From: Dysidea avara
Lineage: Eukaryota; Porifera; Demospongiae; Dictyoceratida; Dysideidae
DNA length: 64,000 nucleotides
Direction of reading: 5' to 3'
Assembly (NCBI RefSeq): GCF_963678975.1
Contig: NC_089279.1
Coordinates: forward strand, 31,398,660 to 31,462,659
Below are positions 1 to 11,829 of the stretch, piece by piece; position 1 is the stretch's first letter, and the number at the start of each line of letters is the position of its first letter. Below the pieces are notes generated by a model. The model saw only the letters and a list, made by a program, of their open reading frames with translations, was not told the origin of the DNA and made no database searches. A program made the position numbers and the translations under genes.

Positions 1-2348
1 TCTTGATACTAATATAAAGGAGATCAATATACCCTAATAAAGTAGTTCCCTAAAACACCTAAAATCCCACTAAAAAGGTGCCTCCTCCACAAGACCTATT
101 GAGGTAGGTAGATTTGGAATTATAGTGCTAGATACAATAGACATAGAAAAAATTTATTTGTACAGCAACTGCCCTGAAAACTGAATTTGTAGCCATAACT
201 TTCATTTGCATATATAGGCCTATAATGCTCACTATGAATTGACAAGTCAACCAAGTTATATACAGTTTTAGACCTGCATTTATACTTGTGTAAACAAAGT
301 ATTAAGGAATTTTAAATGAAGAAATGATGATTTTGATTACACCTACTGCATTGTACATGATCCTTTAAGCTATTTATCTGCATGCTTTAGTTGCAAACTA
401 GACTGCAATTTGCTGAGACGGTCACATATGCACATATGTTGACAATTCGTATGTTTCTAAACAGTTTTTACAACCAACTGTCTGACTTTAAAGATGAAGA
501 ACTGATCATGGACTAACAACTAACATTATTGATAGTCATAAGAGATGCCTGCATGTAATTTAACTACTGATAAAATGTATACAGAGAATATTTATAGTTA
601 ACGTAATAGTAGAATGAGTTACATGTATATTGCAATTCACACATTACAGTACATGTATGTTCCTGAGTGATCATTCCACGCTTATAGGGTAGTGTTCTGG
701 GGTAATGCTAAATTGTGTTGTTATCAGCACATCCTTTAACTATATGTAACCATTGTGGCCTGTAAGAATGGCAAAAACTACACCCCTATCACATAGCAGG
801 TCTTATCAATAGAACTGATATCTTGATTCTGAATCTTGTATAATGAAGCCAATTAAATGTAGAATATGGCCTGAAAATTTTGAACATATGTACTACTATG
901 TGGCTGCTTGGTGCAGCTCCAACTTAATCTCATATATAAAACTATTCTCCTTTACTCTTCCACTGTGTAACGATAGTAATGATACATGGTACTAGAATAC
1001 TACAGTCATGCATGAGATCAAGGAAAAATGGCCTCAACATTGTCAACAATGAGGTGGCTTTATTATTGTGTACACCTTAGCTATGTTATAGGGACTTCTG
1101 CAGTACACGACAATAAAGTCATGCATGTAAGGATGTGCAAAATAAATGTATGCCTACAAGGCTACATAGCTATCCTTTAGTGCTAGGTAAAGTTTTTAGG
1201 TTGACATATCTTAAGTCCTTTTCAAAAATGAGTACATAAATGCAATCCTGCCTGTAACTATTGCATAGCAACATTATGTACACTCATAACCTAAAAATCA
1301 ATGTAATGTAAATACAGTTATAAAAGTATCTACATGGACTTTTAATGATAGAAGTTAAGATACGTATGTTATAATATTATTATATAATGCAAGATCACAG
1401 CAAATCAGAGTTCAGAAGTATGAGTATGATATATACTTAGGATAACAAATATATGGTGTTACACAGTAAATTTCTTTATTAATTGTATTTTATAGTTATT
1501 TATATAATCTTCATTTAGTGAACTCTTCCTACCAGACTGCGACATGATCAATACAGGTAATATCGGGAGTTAATATATTCATAGGGGAGAGTGACTACAT
1601 GGTGGTATAATTATATGGTCTGTACAAAAGCACTGCTGTAAGTTCTGATCATATCAAGAGTAAAATACTCTTGAACATATGTACACCACTATCCTGCTTC
1701 CAAAGAACTGTTGATGAGGTCAGCCTTCCTTCTAAGAGAAGCCTGTGGTGTTATTTGCAATTGCAGTGGAGCCTTTACTCAGTAATATTATATGCACTGA
1801 ACCCTAAAATCAATAATAACTTAACAAGAGTAAATAATAAAAGTGAGACAATGAAGTTAGACACTCTCTTTATTGTTTACTCTTGATAGTATTATAGTAT
1901 AAATCGTCAAGAGTTAATAATAGTGAAGAGAGAAGGTATAACACTGCATAGGCCTTATAAAATGATCCTGAGAGAGTGACTCACTCCCAAACTGGAGTTA
2001 GACACTCTGATGGTGGTGAGAGTGTGTAACACTGCATCCTGAGAAATTCAAAGGAATCTTTTCTGCTAATTTGTAGTATTCTCTATAGGTGAAGATTGTT
2101 TTAATTACCTAACACTGTATAGGCCTGAATAACTGAAATGATCTTCAGAGGTGTAAAATGTTTACAAGTAAATGTGATGATTGTACACTGAGAGCTCCCT
2201 CTACTATTATTAGCTAACTCCTGATATCATAAATCATGTATTACTTCAAATTCATGCATGTGAAGATTAAAATAAAAAGGTCAGTCTCAATCTGCATGTA
2301 CATGACACTGAAAGTTTGAAACTAACTTATCACTGTGTATGGATATAG
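1..2348. other. Gene-free AT-rich stretch
   Basis: No coding exon, RNA gene or complete mobile element was recognised on either strand. Open frames are short and look like chance. Copy A of the transporter family needs a first exon somewhere upstream of 6022, and I looked here for its conserved HNAIGTG and FPYAFWAF-like segments without success. Between about 1650 and 2040 there are several short direct and inverted copies of an 'aagagtaaa / tttactctt' motif, probably eroded repeat. Confidence 0.5.
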
Positions 2349-2738
2349 CTATAGTATGTTCACGTTGAGCTGAATCCTCAAAAACATTTAATAACTCATG
2401 GATGCAATTACACACGATCTTGAAATTTGGCTCATTTGTAGTGCTGCTTGACCCGCTAAAAATATTTCAAAATCTTTTTGTTCAAATGTTTGACATAATA
2501 TTTACAGCCAATCAAAATTTTCACAATACATTTCCTATGGGGAAGCCATATAAGTACAGTGTCCATTACAGCCCTTTCCTGAACTTGTAATGGACCCAAA
2601 CCGTACGTGTCTATTGTTGACACCTTCGCTGTTACCAATAATCATCTGGTTGGCTGAAATGTTAACTCTGTTGGGAAAAAATTCACATTTAATTTTTAGC
2701 TGTTTTTCAGGATTCAGCTCAACGTGAACATACTATAG
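2349..2738. mobile_element. MITE-like element with 37-bp terminal inverted repeats
   Basis: The first 37 bases (starting CTATAGTATGTTCACG) and the last 37 bases are inverted copies with a single mismatch. The interior of about 315 bp shows no transposase coding. This is the structure of a non-autonomous DNA transposon. I could not settle the target duplication, so no superfamily is assigned. Confidence 0.75.
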
Positions 2739-3245
2739 CCACACCAATAGCTACACTGCAAATTTTACACCACAGCCAGTGGTGCTCAGGCAGCCTTTTA
2801 CAAAGTATTTCCCATGTATCAGGCAGGATCAGACAGCTCAATATGCTTATACTAATTCAGTCAAATTGTTACCAAATTGCATGTATCTTAGAAGTCTAAG
2901 TTTGCAAAAAATGTTGTGGGAGTGAGGGTTCAGGTCCCCTTGAGATAGAGCATACATGCATGCTCGGGACCTTGTGCTTTGCATAATGCATATACTAGCA
3001 GATGTATCAACCAGTTACCACCTCTTCTCCCTACTTTAAATGCACTTGTTAGCACCCCTCTGTAAAATTCTAGATCTGCTATTAGATATAATTAAAATAG
3101 ATGTTGGTTAAAATAGTCTTAATAGTGATAGAAGAATATACATCTGACTGCTCTATTAGATAGTATTATCAAGTATGTAAATAATTGGTTGCTGGAGTAC
3201 CTCCCCCAAGATCTACCACTGTAGCTAACTATATCACATTATTAC

Positions 3246-3900
3246 AAGTCTATATCATAATGGCAAAGGTCTATGTCATAATGAAAAAGTCTATATCACA
3301 ATGGCAAAGGTCTATGTCATAATGAAAAAAGTCTATATCACAATGGCAAAGGTCTATGTCATAATGGTAAAAGTCTATATCACAATGGCAAAGGTCTATG
3401 TCATAATGAAAAAGTCTATATCACAATGGCAAAGGTCTATGTCATAATGAAAAAGTCTATATCACAATGGCAAAGGTCTATGTCATAATGAAAAAAGTCT
3501 ATATCACAATGGCAAAGGTCTATGTCATAATGGTAAAAGTCTATATCACAATGGCAAAGGGTTATGTCATAATGGTAAAAGTCTATATCACAATGGCAAA
3601 GGTCTATGTCATAATGGAAAAGTCTATATCACAATGGCAAAGGTCTATGTCATAATGGTAAAAGTCTATGTCATAATGGCAAAGGTCTATGTCATAATGA
3701 AAAAAGTCTATATCATAATGGCAAAGATCTATGTCATAATGGTAAAAGTCTATATCACAATGGCAAAGGTCTATGTCATTATGGAAAAGTCTATATCACA
3801 ATGGCAAAGGTCTATGTCATTATGGAAAAGTCTATATCACAATGGCAAAGGTCTATGTCATTATGGTAAATGTCTATATCACAATCTCATAATGGCAATG
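3246..3900. repeat. Minisatellite, 41-42 bp unit, about 16 copies
   Basis: Tandem units alternate two similar half-units, 'atggcaaaggtctatgtcata' type and 'atgaaaaagtctatatcaca' type, so there is also an inner period near 20 bp. Several units are exactly 42 bp, which keeps one frame open and gives a repetitive peptide of the type MAKVYVIMKKVYIT. With no flanking gene or conserved start I treat this as a by-product of the repeat, not a gene. Small indels between units point to slippage or unequal exchange. Confidence 0.9.
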
Positions 3901-4115
3901 CTGCATGATTATGGTATCATATAGTCTATATCTAAGTATACATACTTATCATGATGACAACTACTGTGTATATCACATGCAATAGAAGCATCACACTATT
4001 AATAATAACAAGGTTGTAATTATAAGCAACATCACCATTACCCTGCAGCCCACCACACCATGATAGTCTACCTCAATAGTGTAAATATATGGCATAATTA
4101 TGGCACTAATCACCC

Positions 4116-5070
4116 TTCATAGTTGTCGGCTATGTTCAACCTGTTACACAGCAGTACTTATTATTGTTATTAAATGCTATCCAAAGCCTGTGAATACAGG
4201 GAGTCAAAAACGAATCAAGAACTGTTCGAAAAGCACCTCTACAATTAAAATAGCCACTATAAAAAATACAGATGATTTCCGTTATGAAGAGAAGCCATCA
4301 CATGTTACCACCAAATCAACACTTTTCGCTGTCAGTAAAGTAGTGATGGGCGATACCAGGATTTTCAGAACGATACGATGATTGGTCGATATTGATACTT
4401 TTCAATACTATATTGTAACATTAATTTGCATGGGTAAATTGCTGGTTTTCTTGCTATATGGCTATACACAATGAGGATTTTTCTGCCCACATACTCAGAG
4501 TAAGTGATTTGAAAGTTGCTGAAGGTAATGGAAAGCTACAATCAACTATTAAATAAGCTTAAAAAAAGTAAATTCAGATCACGTGATATATCATATTGAA
4601 ATATCAAAATCTGAAAAATATATCAATGCTTTTCGATATTGGCAAATATCAAACAATACGATATAATATTGATATATCGCCCAACACTACAGCAAAGATG
4701 AATGGGACACAAAGGAGGACACTGGTAAGTTCATGAAGAATGCATTGTGTGTACTGCGGTGTGCCAAAAGGCACCCCTTGAGCCGAAGCGACATCAAACA
4801 GTGAAAAAATCAAGCCTGTAGCCTTAGCCTTGTCAAGTTATGCTTGTCTGAAGGCATCAGTTACTCAGCCAGTCAGTAGAATATTCTGTTAAATAATTTT
4901 TTTTTTAATTCTGTTGAAAGCGTTTTGAGTTGATTTGAAGGCTTGTTTGGGCTTAGTTTTGCCTAACCAATACTGCCTTGTCATCATCAGGGAAAATTGT
5001 GGCTGGTTTTCGGGTGATGTTATTTTGTGGGCTACGCCTACTCCTTTGTGGTCCCTACTATACAGTATGA
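4116..5070 (+). repeat. Dispersed repeat family R1, copy 1 (interrupted)
   Basis: It matches 7763-8303 over most of its length, including a shared open stretch (KNTDDF, then SKDEWDTKED, ending in a stop after K-Q). A tail runs through 'gggcttagttttgcctaacc'. It is split at 4341-4689 by a hAT-type MITE. A 3' fragment recurs at about 40842-41045. No known protein is recognised. It may be the decayed end of a retroposon or a long MITE. Confidence 0.75.
4341..4689. mobile_element. hAT-type MITE inserted in repeat R1
   Basis: The terminal inverted repeats are TAGTGATGGGCGATA and, inverted, TAGTGTTGGGCGATA. The element is flanked by cagtaaag (4333-4340) and cagcaaag (4690-4697), an 8-bp target duplication with one change. 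The uninterrupted R1 copy at about 7910 confirms the empty site. The interior is AT-rich with many 'gatat' steps and no coding. TIR sequence and 8-bp duplication are typical of the hAT superfamily. Confidence 0.85.
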
Positions 5071-6021
5071 TATGATGGCCTGCTTTTACAGTGTTTTGCA
5101 GCATTTCATTCAATAATGAAAAAAGGTAATCAAGTTTGTTATAGCTAGCTGTAGACTGACCAATAAATATTCATTCTAGCTCATACTAGCTGACATCATA
5201 CAGCTACATTTCACCTCAGTGTAACATGTTAAATTAGTATATGTCTTCTCAATAATCTCAAGTGAATCTCTAGCAATGTTGTATCTAGCAAAGTCTCTTA
5301 GCTATTATAACTTGATTTATTCTTTTAATCAGAGATGACATTATTAGCCAATAAATGATTGTTCTTGTACCCTGTAAATTTATAATAGTAGCAGAAAGCC
5401 TCTCAGCATTGAATCAAAATACAGCTAGCTGTGCATGCCCGGCTGACTGGCTTGAAATTCTCTCAACTGCCAGAGGTGCTGGAAAAATTTGCCATGTCAT
5501 GCATGCACGTGCAGTGTGTACATGTATATGCTACCTAGATTGTAAATATGTGTGCATGTGTGCATGCATTACATGCATGGCCATTTCACCATAATGGTAT
5601 TCGTTATTACTACTGGAAGGACTTCTTCAAACAACCCCCCTGCCAAATGTGGGTGTAACTTCACAAACCAGTGACCCACAAACAAAAGGAAGAAGGTATT
5701 CTGAGAAAAGACATGCGTATATGTGAGCCAGTCTGAGACTGCTTTGTCAGCCTACTGCTGCTGCATAGCACAATTATGTGGTAAAGATTTGAGTTGTTTC
5801 ATTTAAGACATTGGAAGTTATGAGTCATTCAAACTTGGATATCTATAAGACCTTTGTCAGACCAGGTCACATATGCATGCATTACCACAGATATTAACTG
5901 TATATGTAAGATCTATACACTAGCAATTTAACCCTGTGTATTTGTGTTGTAATACTGTTTTCATTGTGTAAGAGAAGATTTACATTTACAATAAACTTTA
6001 CATGATATCTACTTGTATCAG
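5071..6021. other. Gene-free stretch upstream of transporter copy A
   Basis: No exon resembling the first exon of copies B or C is visible. The stretch is AT-rich and otherwise unremarkable. It ends in an apparent splice acceptor (cttgtatcag) just before the first recognisable exon of copy A. Confidence 0.5.
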
Positions 6022-6728
6022 ATACTCCTAATCTTTGTGGCTCCTAGTTTATTGATAATGGCACAAGGTGCTGAAGTGACTGAATCCAGGACATACCAAG
6101 ATGTTGTTTCTCACCTTTGTGGTCCACTTATTGGAAACCTTTGCCAGTTATTACTAATAATAATACCATTTGGAGCCAGCACTGGTACACTAGTATTCAT
6201 TAGTGATCAACTGATTGATAGTATGTTGTTTGTTAAGTATATTATGATAAAACTAATGTTTAAATAAAGCAACACAATAAAATTGTAACTTGAATACAAG
6301 CCCATTGTAATGCATTCAAATTTCACTTCATTGTCTATAAATATTATATGCTATACCTGTTTTTTTTTTTTAGGGACCATGCCCTTTCTAATCTTTCGCT
6401 ATTTTGTCTTGATTCTGTTCGTAATTTGTATTTAGTTTTACTAACCCACTGACCTTATACTATTGGCAGTTTCATCTGTAGACCAACTAGGTGAAGTTGT
6501 CTAATAATTTAATGTTATTCTCTGCTTGATTTTACAGTGTCCAGTGCATTCTCATTACACAATGGAAAACGTTTATCAGAGGAGTGGTATTTTGATCGTC
6601 GAGTTTCTACCCCATTATTATCCATTGTGTTCATATTACCATTATTGATGTTGAAGAATATTGGATCTCTCAGCTATACCAGGTTAGTTATATAATGAGA
6701 TTTAGCTCATCTTTACTTAGAAATTTAG

Positions 6729-6762
<34 letters not shown>

Positions 6763-9700
6763 ACATAAATTAATGTGATTGGATTTGCAAAAAGAGGTCT
6801 TCCACACACATCCAATTTTGACAAACTTGGAAAACCATAACTTAGTGCTCAATAAACATAAAGGCCTAAAATTTTTAGCAAAAACTAAGCTGTGTTGGTG
6901 CTCAGGGGCGTATTTAGGGGGTTTCCTGGAGTTCCAGAAACCCTTGAATTTCAATTTGTGGTTTTGCAGTCAATACACCAGCCTACCTTAGTTTGACAGC
7001 ACAAATATATCCAATGAATTTAAAATGGAGTAGGGCAGTTTGTTATAGTGCAATAGGAAAGTAATATTGATTTCTCAAGGGTGGATGAAGGAAGAACAAG
7101 GGTAGCCATGCACTGAAGTATCTGTATTAAGATCAAGATACTCTAATAGAGCAGTCAGATGTACATTGGAACCTTGATTATCCGAACACTGATTAACCGA
7201 ACCCTTGGTTATCCAAACACCAAACTGACTGCTCAATTAGGTTATTTTGTCAACAAGTGTATGCTTTATTAGAGTAGTTGAGCAAAGGTCTGCATATAAA
7301 TGTATGGCTGTTCAATTTTACATATATGAACACCCTTCCCCCCCAATTAGTTCAGATAATCAAGGTTCCACTGTATTCAAATTAAGCAGTCAATACTACT
7401 CTAATAGAACATTCATAATGGAACAAGTACACAAAAATTTTTGGAATTTTCAACCAGAGTAGGGACCATAATACATCGATAAAAAGTACTGAAAGAAACT
7501 AAAGAAACTGGAGTAGTGCACAATGTTAAATCATAGTAAAACAATAAGAAGTGTTATATCCCTACTGTGCTATGGAAATGCATAGTAGGGATATAACACT
7601 TCTTCTTGTTTTACTGTGATTTAATATCATGCACTACTCCAGCTTGTTTTAGTACTTTTTATCGATGTGTTATGGTCCCACTCTAGTTGAAAATTCCTTT
7701 TTGTGTGTGTACTTGTTTGTTAACTTTTTTTTGCAAATAATTATTATTCCATTTCACTTCATTGTCAGCTATGTTCAAATTGTTACACAGCATTACGAAT
7801 CAAAAACTGTTTGAAAAGCACCTCTGCAGCCACTACGAAAAATACGGACGATTTCCATTACGAAGGGAAGCCATCACGTGCTACCGCCAAATTGACACTT
7901 TTCATTGTCAGCAAAGATGAATGGGACACAAAGGAGGACACTAGTAAGTCCATGAAGAATGCATTGTACATACTGCGGTATGCCAAAAGGCACCTCTCGG
8001 GTCGAAGCAACGTCAAACAATGAAAAAATCAAGCCCATAGCCTTAGCCGTTATCATGTTATGCTTTTCTGAAGGCATCAGTCAGTCAGTTACTCAGTCAG
8101 TCATTCACTAGAAAATTCCATTAAATATTTTTTTAAATTCCGTAGCAACTTGAAAGCATTTCAGGTTGATCTCAGGACTTGTTTGGGCTTAGTTTTGCCT
8201 AACCAATACTGCCATCTGGGAAAAGTTAGGCTGGTTTTTGGGTGATGTTTTTTTCATGGGTTACTCCTACTCCTTTGTGGTCCCTACTATACACTACTAT
8301 CGTACTGTATGATACAATATTAAAAAATAACAATGATTTAACAGCTAAATCTTAAATCATTGAGAATTTTCCCAGATATGTTCTTAGATCACTACAAAAC
8401 CTGGCAAGCCATATGCATAATGTTAGGACTCATAATTATATATTGTTTATAGAATTCATGAAAATGTGAAATTACTAAAATTTTAAAGGTTAAAATCTGT
8501 CAACAACTGGAGGTTGCACCCTCAGATTCTATACATCTATACATATACCTCACTACCACTGAAATCTGGAACCACCTTGTAAAATCCTGGATACATCCCT
8601 GGTGCTTACTACCAACCAAATTTCAAGTCAACAACTTTTTCTAATTTGACATTATGAATCATCAAAGCTGTTAATTTGAATATGTGTAGAAGACCTCTTT
8701 TCATAAATTTGGTGACAAATGTTAGTTGTTACCAAATACTCTAATAGAGCATACACTTAATAGACCTGTTGTAGCCTAACCTTTGCGTTCTTTCATATAG
8801 TTTAATTGGATTTGCTTCATCGCTGTACGTTATGGTTGTTATTATAGTAAAGTATACCATAATTGATGATGACTATTTGAATTGTAAGAAAGATAGAGAT
8901 AATAAAAAGTAAATATATATTTTGGAAAACTTTATTGAGATTATTTTTATTCAGGGATTGTCACACATTCTGGACAGTTGGTGCTATCTCATATTCCATT
9001 ATATGTACTGCTTATATGGTAAGTGATTTTTGATTTTATGATACCCCAACTGAAACTTTGATGGAAGAAAAGATTATATGAATTAATATGAGACATCAAC
9101 ATTCAATTCATCAATCCTCAATAAATCCTTTAAAAGGGATATTTAAATTTGTAATTATGTGATTGTTTTGCCAACATGCAGTTTGCCAACATGCAGTTTG
9201 CCAACATGCAGTTTGCCAACATGCAGTTTACCAACACTGGTGGAGTAAGGAATTGTCAACCTTTCTTCTGTCAAAGTTCCTTGTTCTACATACAGTAGCA
9301 TGTGTGTACTTTTTAAAAAAAGTTTCTTACAGTGTCATGCTACTGCTGTTCCAGTATACTTTGGACTAAAGAGACGTTCTGTTAAGAAATTTAGTTTAGT
9401 TGTTATTACAGTGATGTCATCGTGTTTGATAGTGTACAGTGTTACTGGACTATTTGGTTATCTCACATTTAATAGTAGAGTTTGTATCAGTGGAGATGTC
9501 CTACGTAACTATTGTCCTAGAGACATTCCCATCAGTATAGCCAGAATAATGATAGTGGTGTCACTGATTACACTGTATCCCCTCTCTTGTTATATTGGCA
9601 GGTAAGAAATTATATAGTATGCATTGATGTGGGCGGTATTGAAAAATAGCAAACGGTATACCTTCCATAAAAAGTATCACGGTATTAATGTGAAAGCCAT

Positions 9701-11312
9701 TGGTATTAAAGTAACTGCCATTTACCTCAACAAAAGCACCAAATACCCATGGTAGCTCAGCAAACCTCAGGTACAAATTACCACAAACAAACTAGTTTAC
9801 ATAGTTTGGTTAGCTGACTACATCAGCCTGCCTACAAACATTGTCACATGTCTGGTTACCTTCTAAATATGGGATGAAACAAGCCCACAGGGAGGCCATA
9901 GTGCCCAGACAGTATGGCGGTATTAAAAAAAACAGGCGGTATCAAAACTGGTATGACTTAAATATCACAGATTACTAACAATACTGGTAGCTCTAATGAG
10001 CAAAGACACACTTTACAATACAAACTAGAATTACAGTGCAGAATTCATGCACTACTTATTTCCACAGTCGCCGCCCCATTGTTGCTCAAGCTGTGCCTCT
10101 CTGGGCTTATATGTTTAACAAAGAGGTGTGGTCATAAAAAGGTGCCAGGGAGTCAGAAACATGTATCAATTAAGCAACAATAAAAACGGGTAGTTTGAGG
10201 ACCAAAACCATTAATAAAGTCAGGCACGGTACCTTTCAGATGTTAAAGTAAGTTTTAAGGAAGTAATTTAAATTTTGCATTCATAAACCAGCTGTACAGA
10301 AATGTCTTCCCGTTATTCTTTTTCAGCAAATCCCAAGTATTGATAAAGTATGACAACAAGGTTGTATTTCATTACTTGATGCAGTATTACAGTGCTCAGA
10401 AACACCTTTGCCCTACATTCGATCTTTTTGCCCTACACATATCCACCGGGTTTACATTGCACAAAAATGATGTAATATAGAGTCATGTCTGAGGTCTGGT
10501 GTGGTGAAATTAGTACAAAACCCTCTGTGAATGTGGAACTTTGTCTTTTAGTCAATTCCAAGCCCTCTGTAGGAGCTGTGAGGTATGGTGTTGGCTATTG
10601 GCTTCCCACAGACTTCCTCATTCATTATCGCGCCTTATCAATTGCTCACACACCAGCCCCTGTGAGAGCACGTGTGTTATAGCAATCCCACGGAAAATAA
10701 TCTAACTAGGAAAACACACAAGAGTATTTGTATGCACTTTGTTTTAATAGCTTACAAAATAGCTCTGCTTGTTTCATGTGCATACTACAAGCCGTAGGGA
10801 ATCACAGTTACTCAAAAATTCAGATCACATTATAGCATAGCAGGTTTTCCTCAGTGGGTCATGCACATAATTTGTGCTCTTTAATTCACTATGTAGGTTA
10901 GCTCTGGATACGTTTCTGGTGGAGTTGGTGGGACATAAATGGACATTAATCAAATCTCATGACACAGCTAGAGCTCGACTAGAAGCAGTTGGATGGTTTT
11001 CACTTTCTGTTCTCCTTGCTTCGTTCACCCCTGATGTTCTAATACTAATAAGACCCTTTGGTGGTGCAACAGCAATGTTCATGATAACATTCCCCGGTAA
11101 TTAATTATTGCTATTGGCTATGTATTCATAGCATTATTTCAGGGTTGTGTCTACTAAATCTCCTACAGAACAACTTGGTACAGATCACATCACAACTACT
11201 GAGACTGTTACTATACATTGTGGCCACAACATATATTGCATTTGGTTGTTACATCCTTGGCAGTAGTGTGACCTACTCTATTATGTCTGAAGCCCACCTC
11301 ATATCAAAATGA
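6022..11312 (+). CDS. SLC38A7-like: SLC38A7/A8-like sodium-coupled amino-acid transporter, copy A (first exon not found)
   Basis: Multi-pass transporter of the Aa_trans (SLC32/36/38) family, expected to carry neutral amino acids such as glutamine across a plasma or lysosomal membrane (family knowledge). Seven exons: 6022-6220, 6538-6682, 8801-8908, 8955-9018, 9333-9601, 10897-11096, 11143-11312. All joins keep frame, all have GT-AG ends, and the first six exon lengths equal those of copy B. Family marks include the GDQLID helix end, FILPLLMLKNIG, CHATAVPVYFGLKRR and the YP...GR turn. The exon carrying the N-terminus and TM1 is not in the window, so the gene is either 5' truncated or starts left of base 1. 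A polyadenylation signal AATAAA lies at 11399-11404. Exon 4 and 6 flanks hold MITEs. Confidence 0.88.
7164..7373. mobile_element. Pogo/Tigger-like MITE in copy A intron
   Basis: Inverted termini of the form 'ca(t/g)tggaaccttgattatc' meet 'gataatcaaggttccactg' on the right, each next to a TA dinucleotide. The core repeats the 'ttatccgaacac' motif. A TA target and this terminal sequence suggest a non-autonomous Tc1/mariner-pogo element, with no transposase inside. Confidence 0.6.
7422..7718. mobile_element. Fold-back element, about 297 bp
   Basis: Almost the entire segment is one long palindrome. The left arm (from 'aacaagtacacaaaaa' through 'agaagtgttatatccctact') pairs with the right arm (ending 'tttttgtgtgtgtacttgtt'), with a loop of about 20 bp near 7570-7590. 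Arms of about 140 bp differ by only a few bases and small indels. It lies in the second coding intron of copy A, so its transcript would form a long hairpin. Confidence 0.8.
7763..8303 (+). repeat. Dispersed repeat family R1, copy 2
   Basis: Uninterrupted relative of 4116-5070. An open stretch at 7811-8023 parallels the other copy (KNTDDFHYEGKP, then SKDEWDTKEDTSKSMKNAL). It lies in an intron of transporter copy A. No known domain is recognised. Confidence 0.75.
9171..9235. repeat. Short tandem repeat, 15-bp unit
   Basis: Four to five copies of 'gccaacatgcagttt' sit in the intron before exon 6 of transporter copy A. The last copy is altered. Confidence 0.85.
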
Positions 11313-11829
11313 TATTAATTATTTTTGCATATATAAGTGAATGAGATGTTTCTATTGTATACGTATAATATATTATACAACTATATTTTTTAATTTTTAA
11401 TAAATTGTATTATTTTTTTTGCAGTGATTTTTAACTTATTGATATAAGTGGCTTACCCTGTACAGCTAGCTGGCAAGCATGACAGCATTGGCAGTGAAAT
11501 GATGATTTATCTCTGAATTGGATGGGTCTGCTTGTGCCCTGAAGCATACTCAATTGCAAGGGTGGCTAATTTGATAGTGCCATTTGATTATAGCACATGC
11601 AAACAGAAGGGACTGAGAAAAAGAAAATAAACTGTAGCTGAGGCAAACTTTTCTTTATAGTTCAGTATCAAGCATAGAGAACAACTATAGCTAGTACTCC
11701 TCCAATAAAAAGTTCCATTCAGCGTAGGTAACACATGCAGAGCTATACTGCACATGTTAATACCACAGCTACAGGTGTATATGTGATGTACTCGGTAGCT
11801 TCCTTGTATGCTGTATACAAGAAGCACAG
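11313..11829. other. 3' flank of copy A and spacer
   Basis: Includes the AATAAA signal at 11399-11404 followed by T-rich sequence. Nothing else recognisable. Confidence 0.5.
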
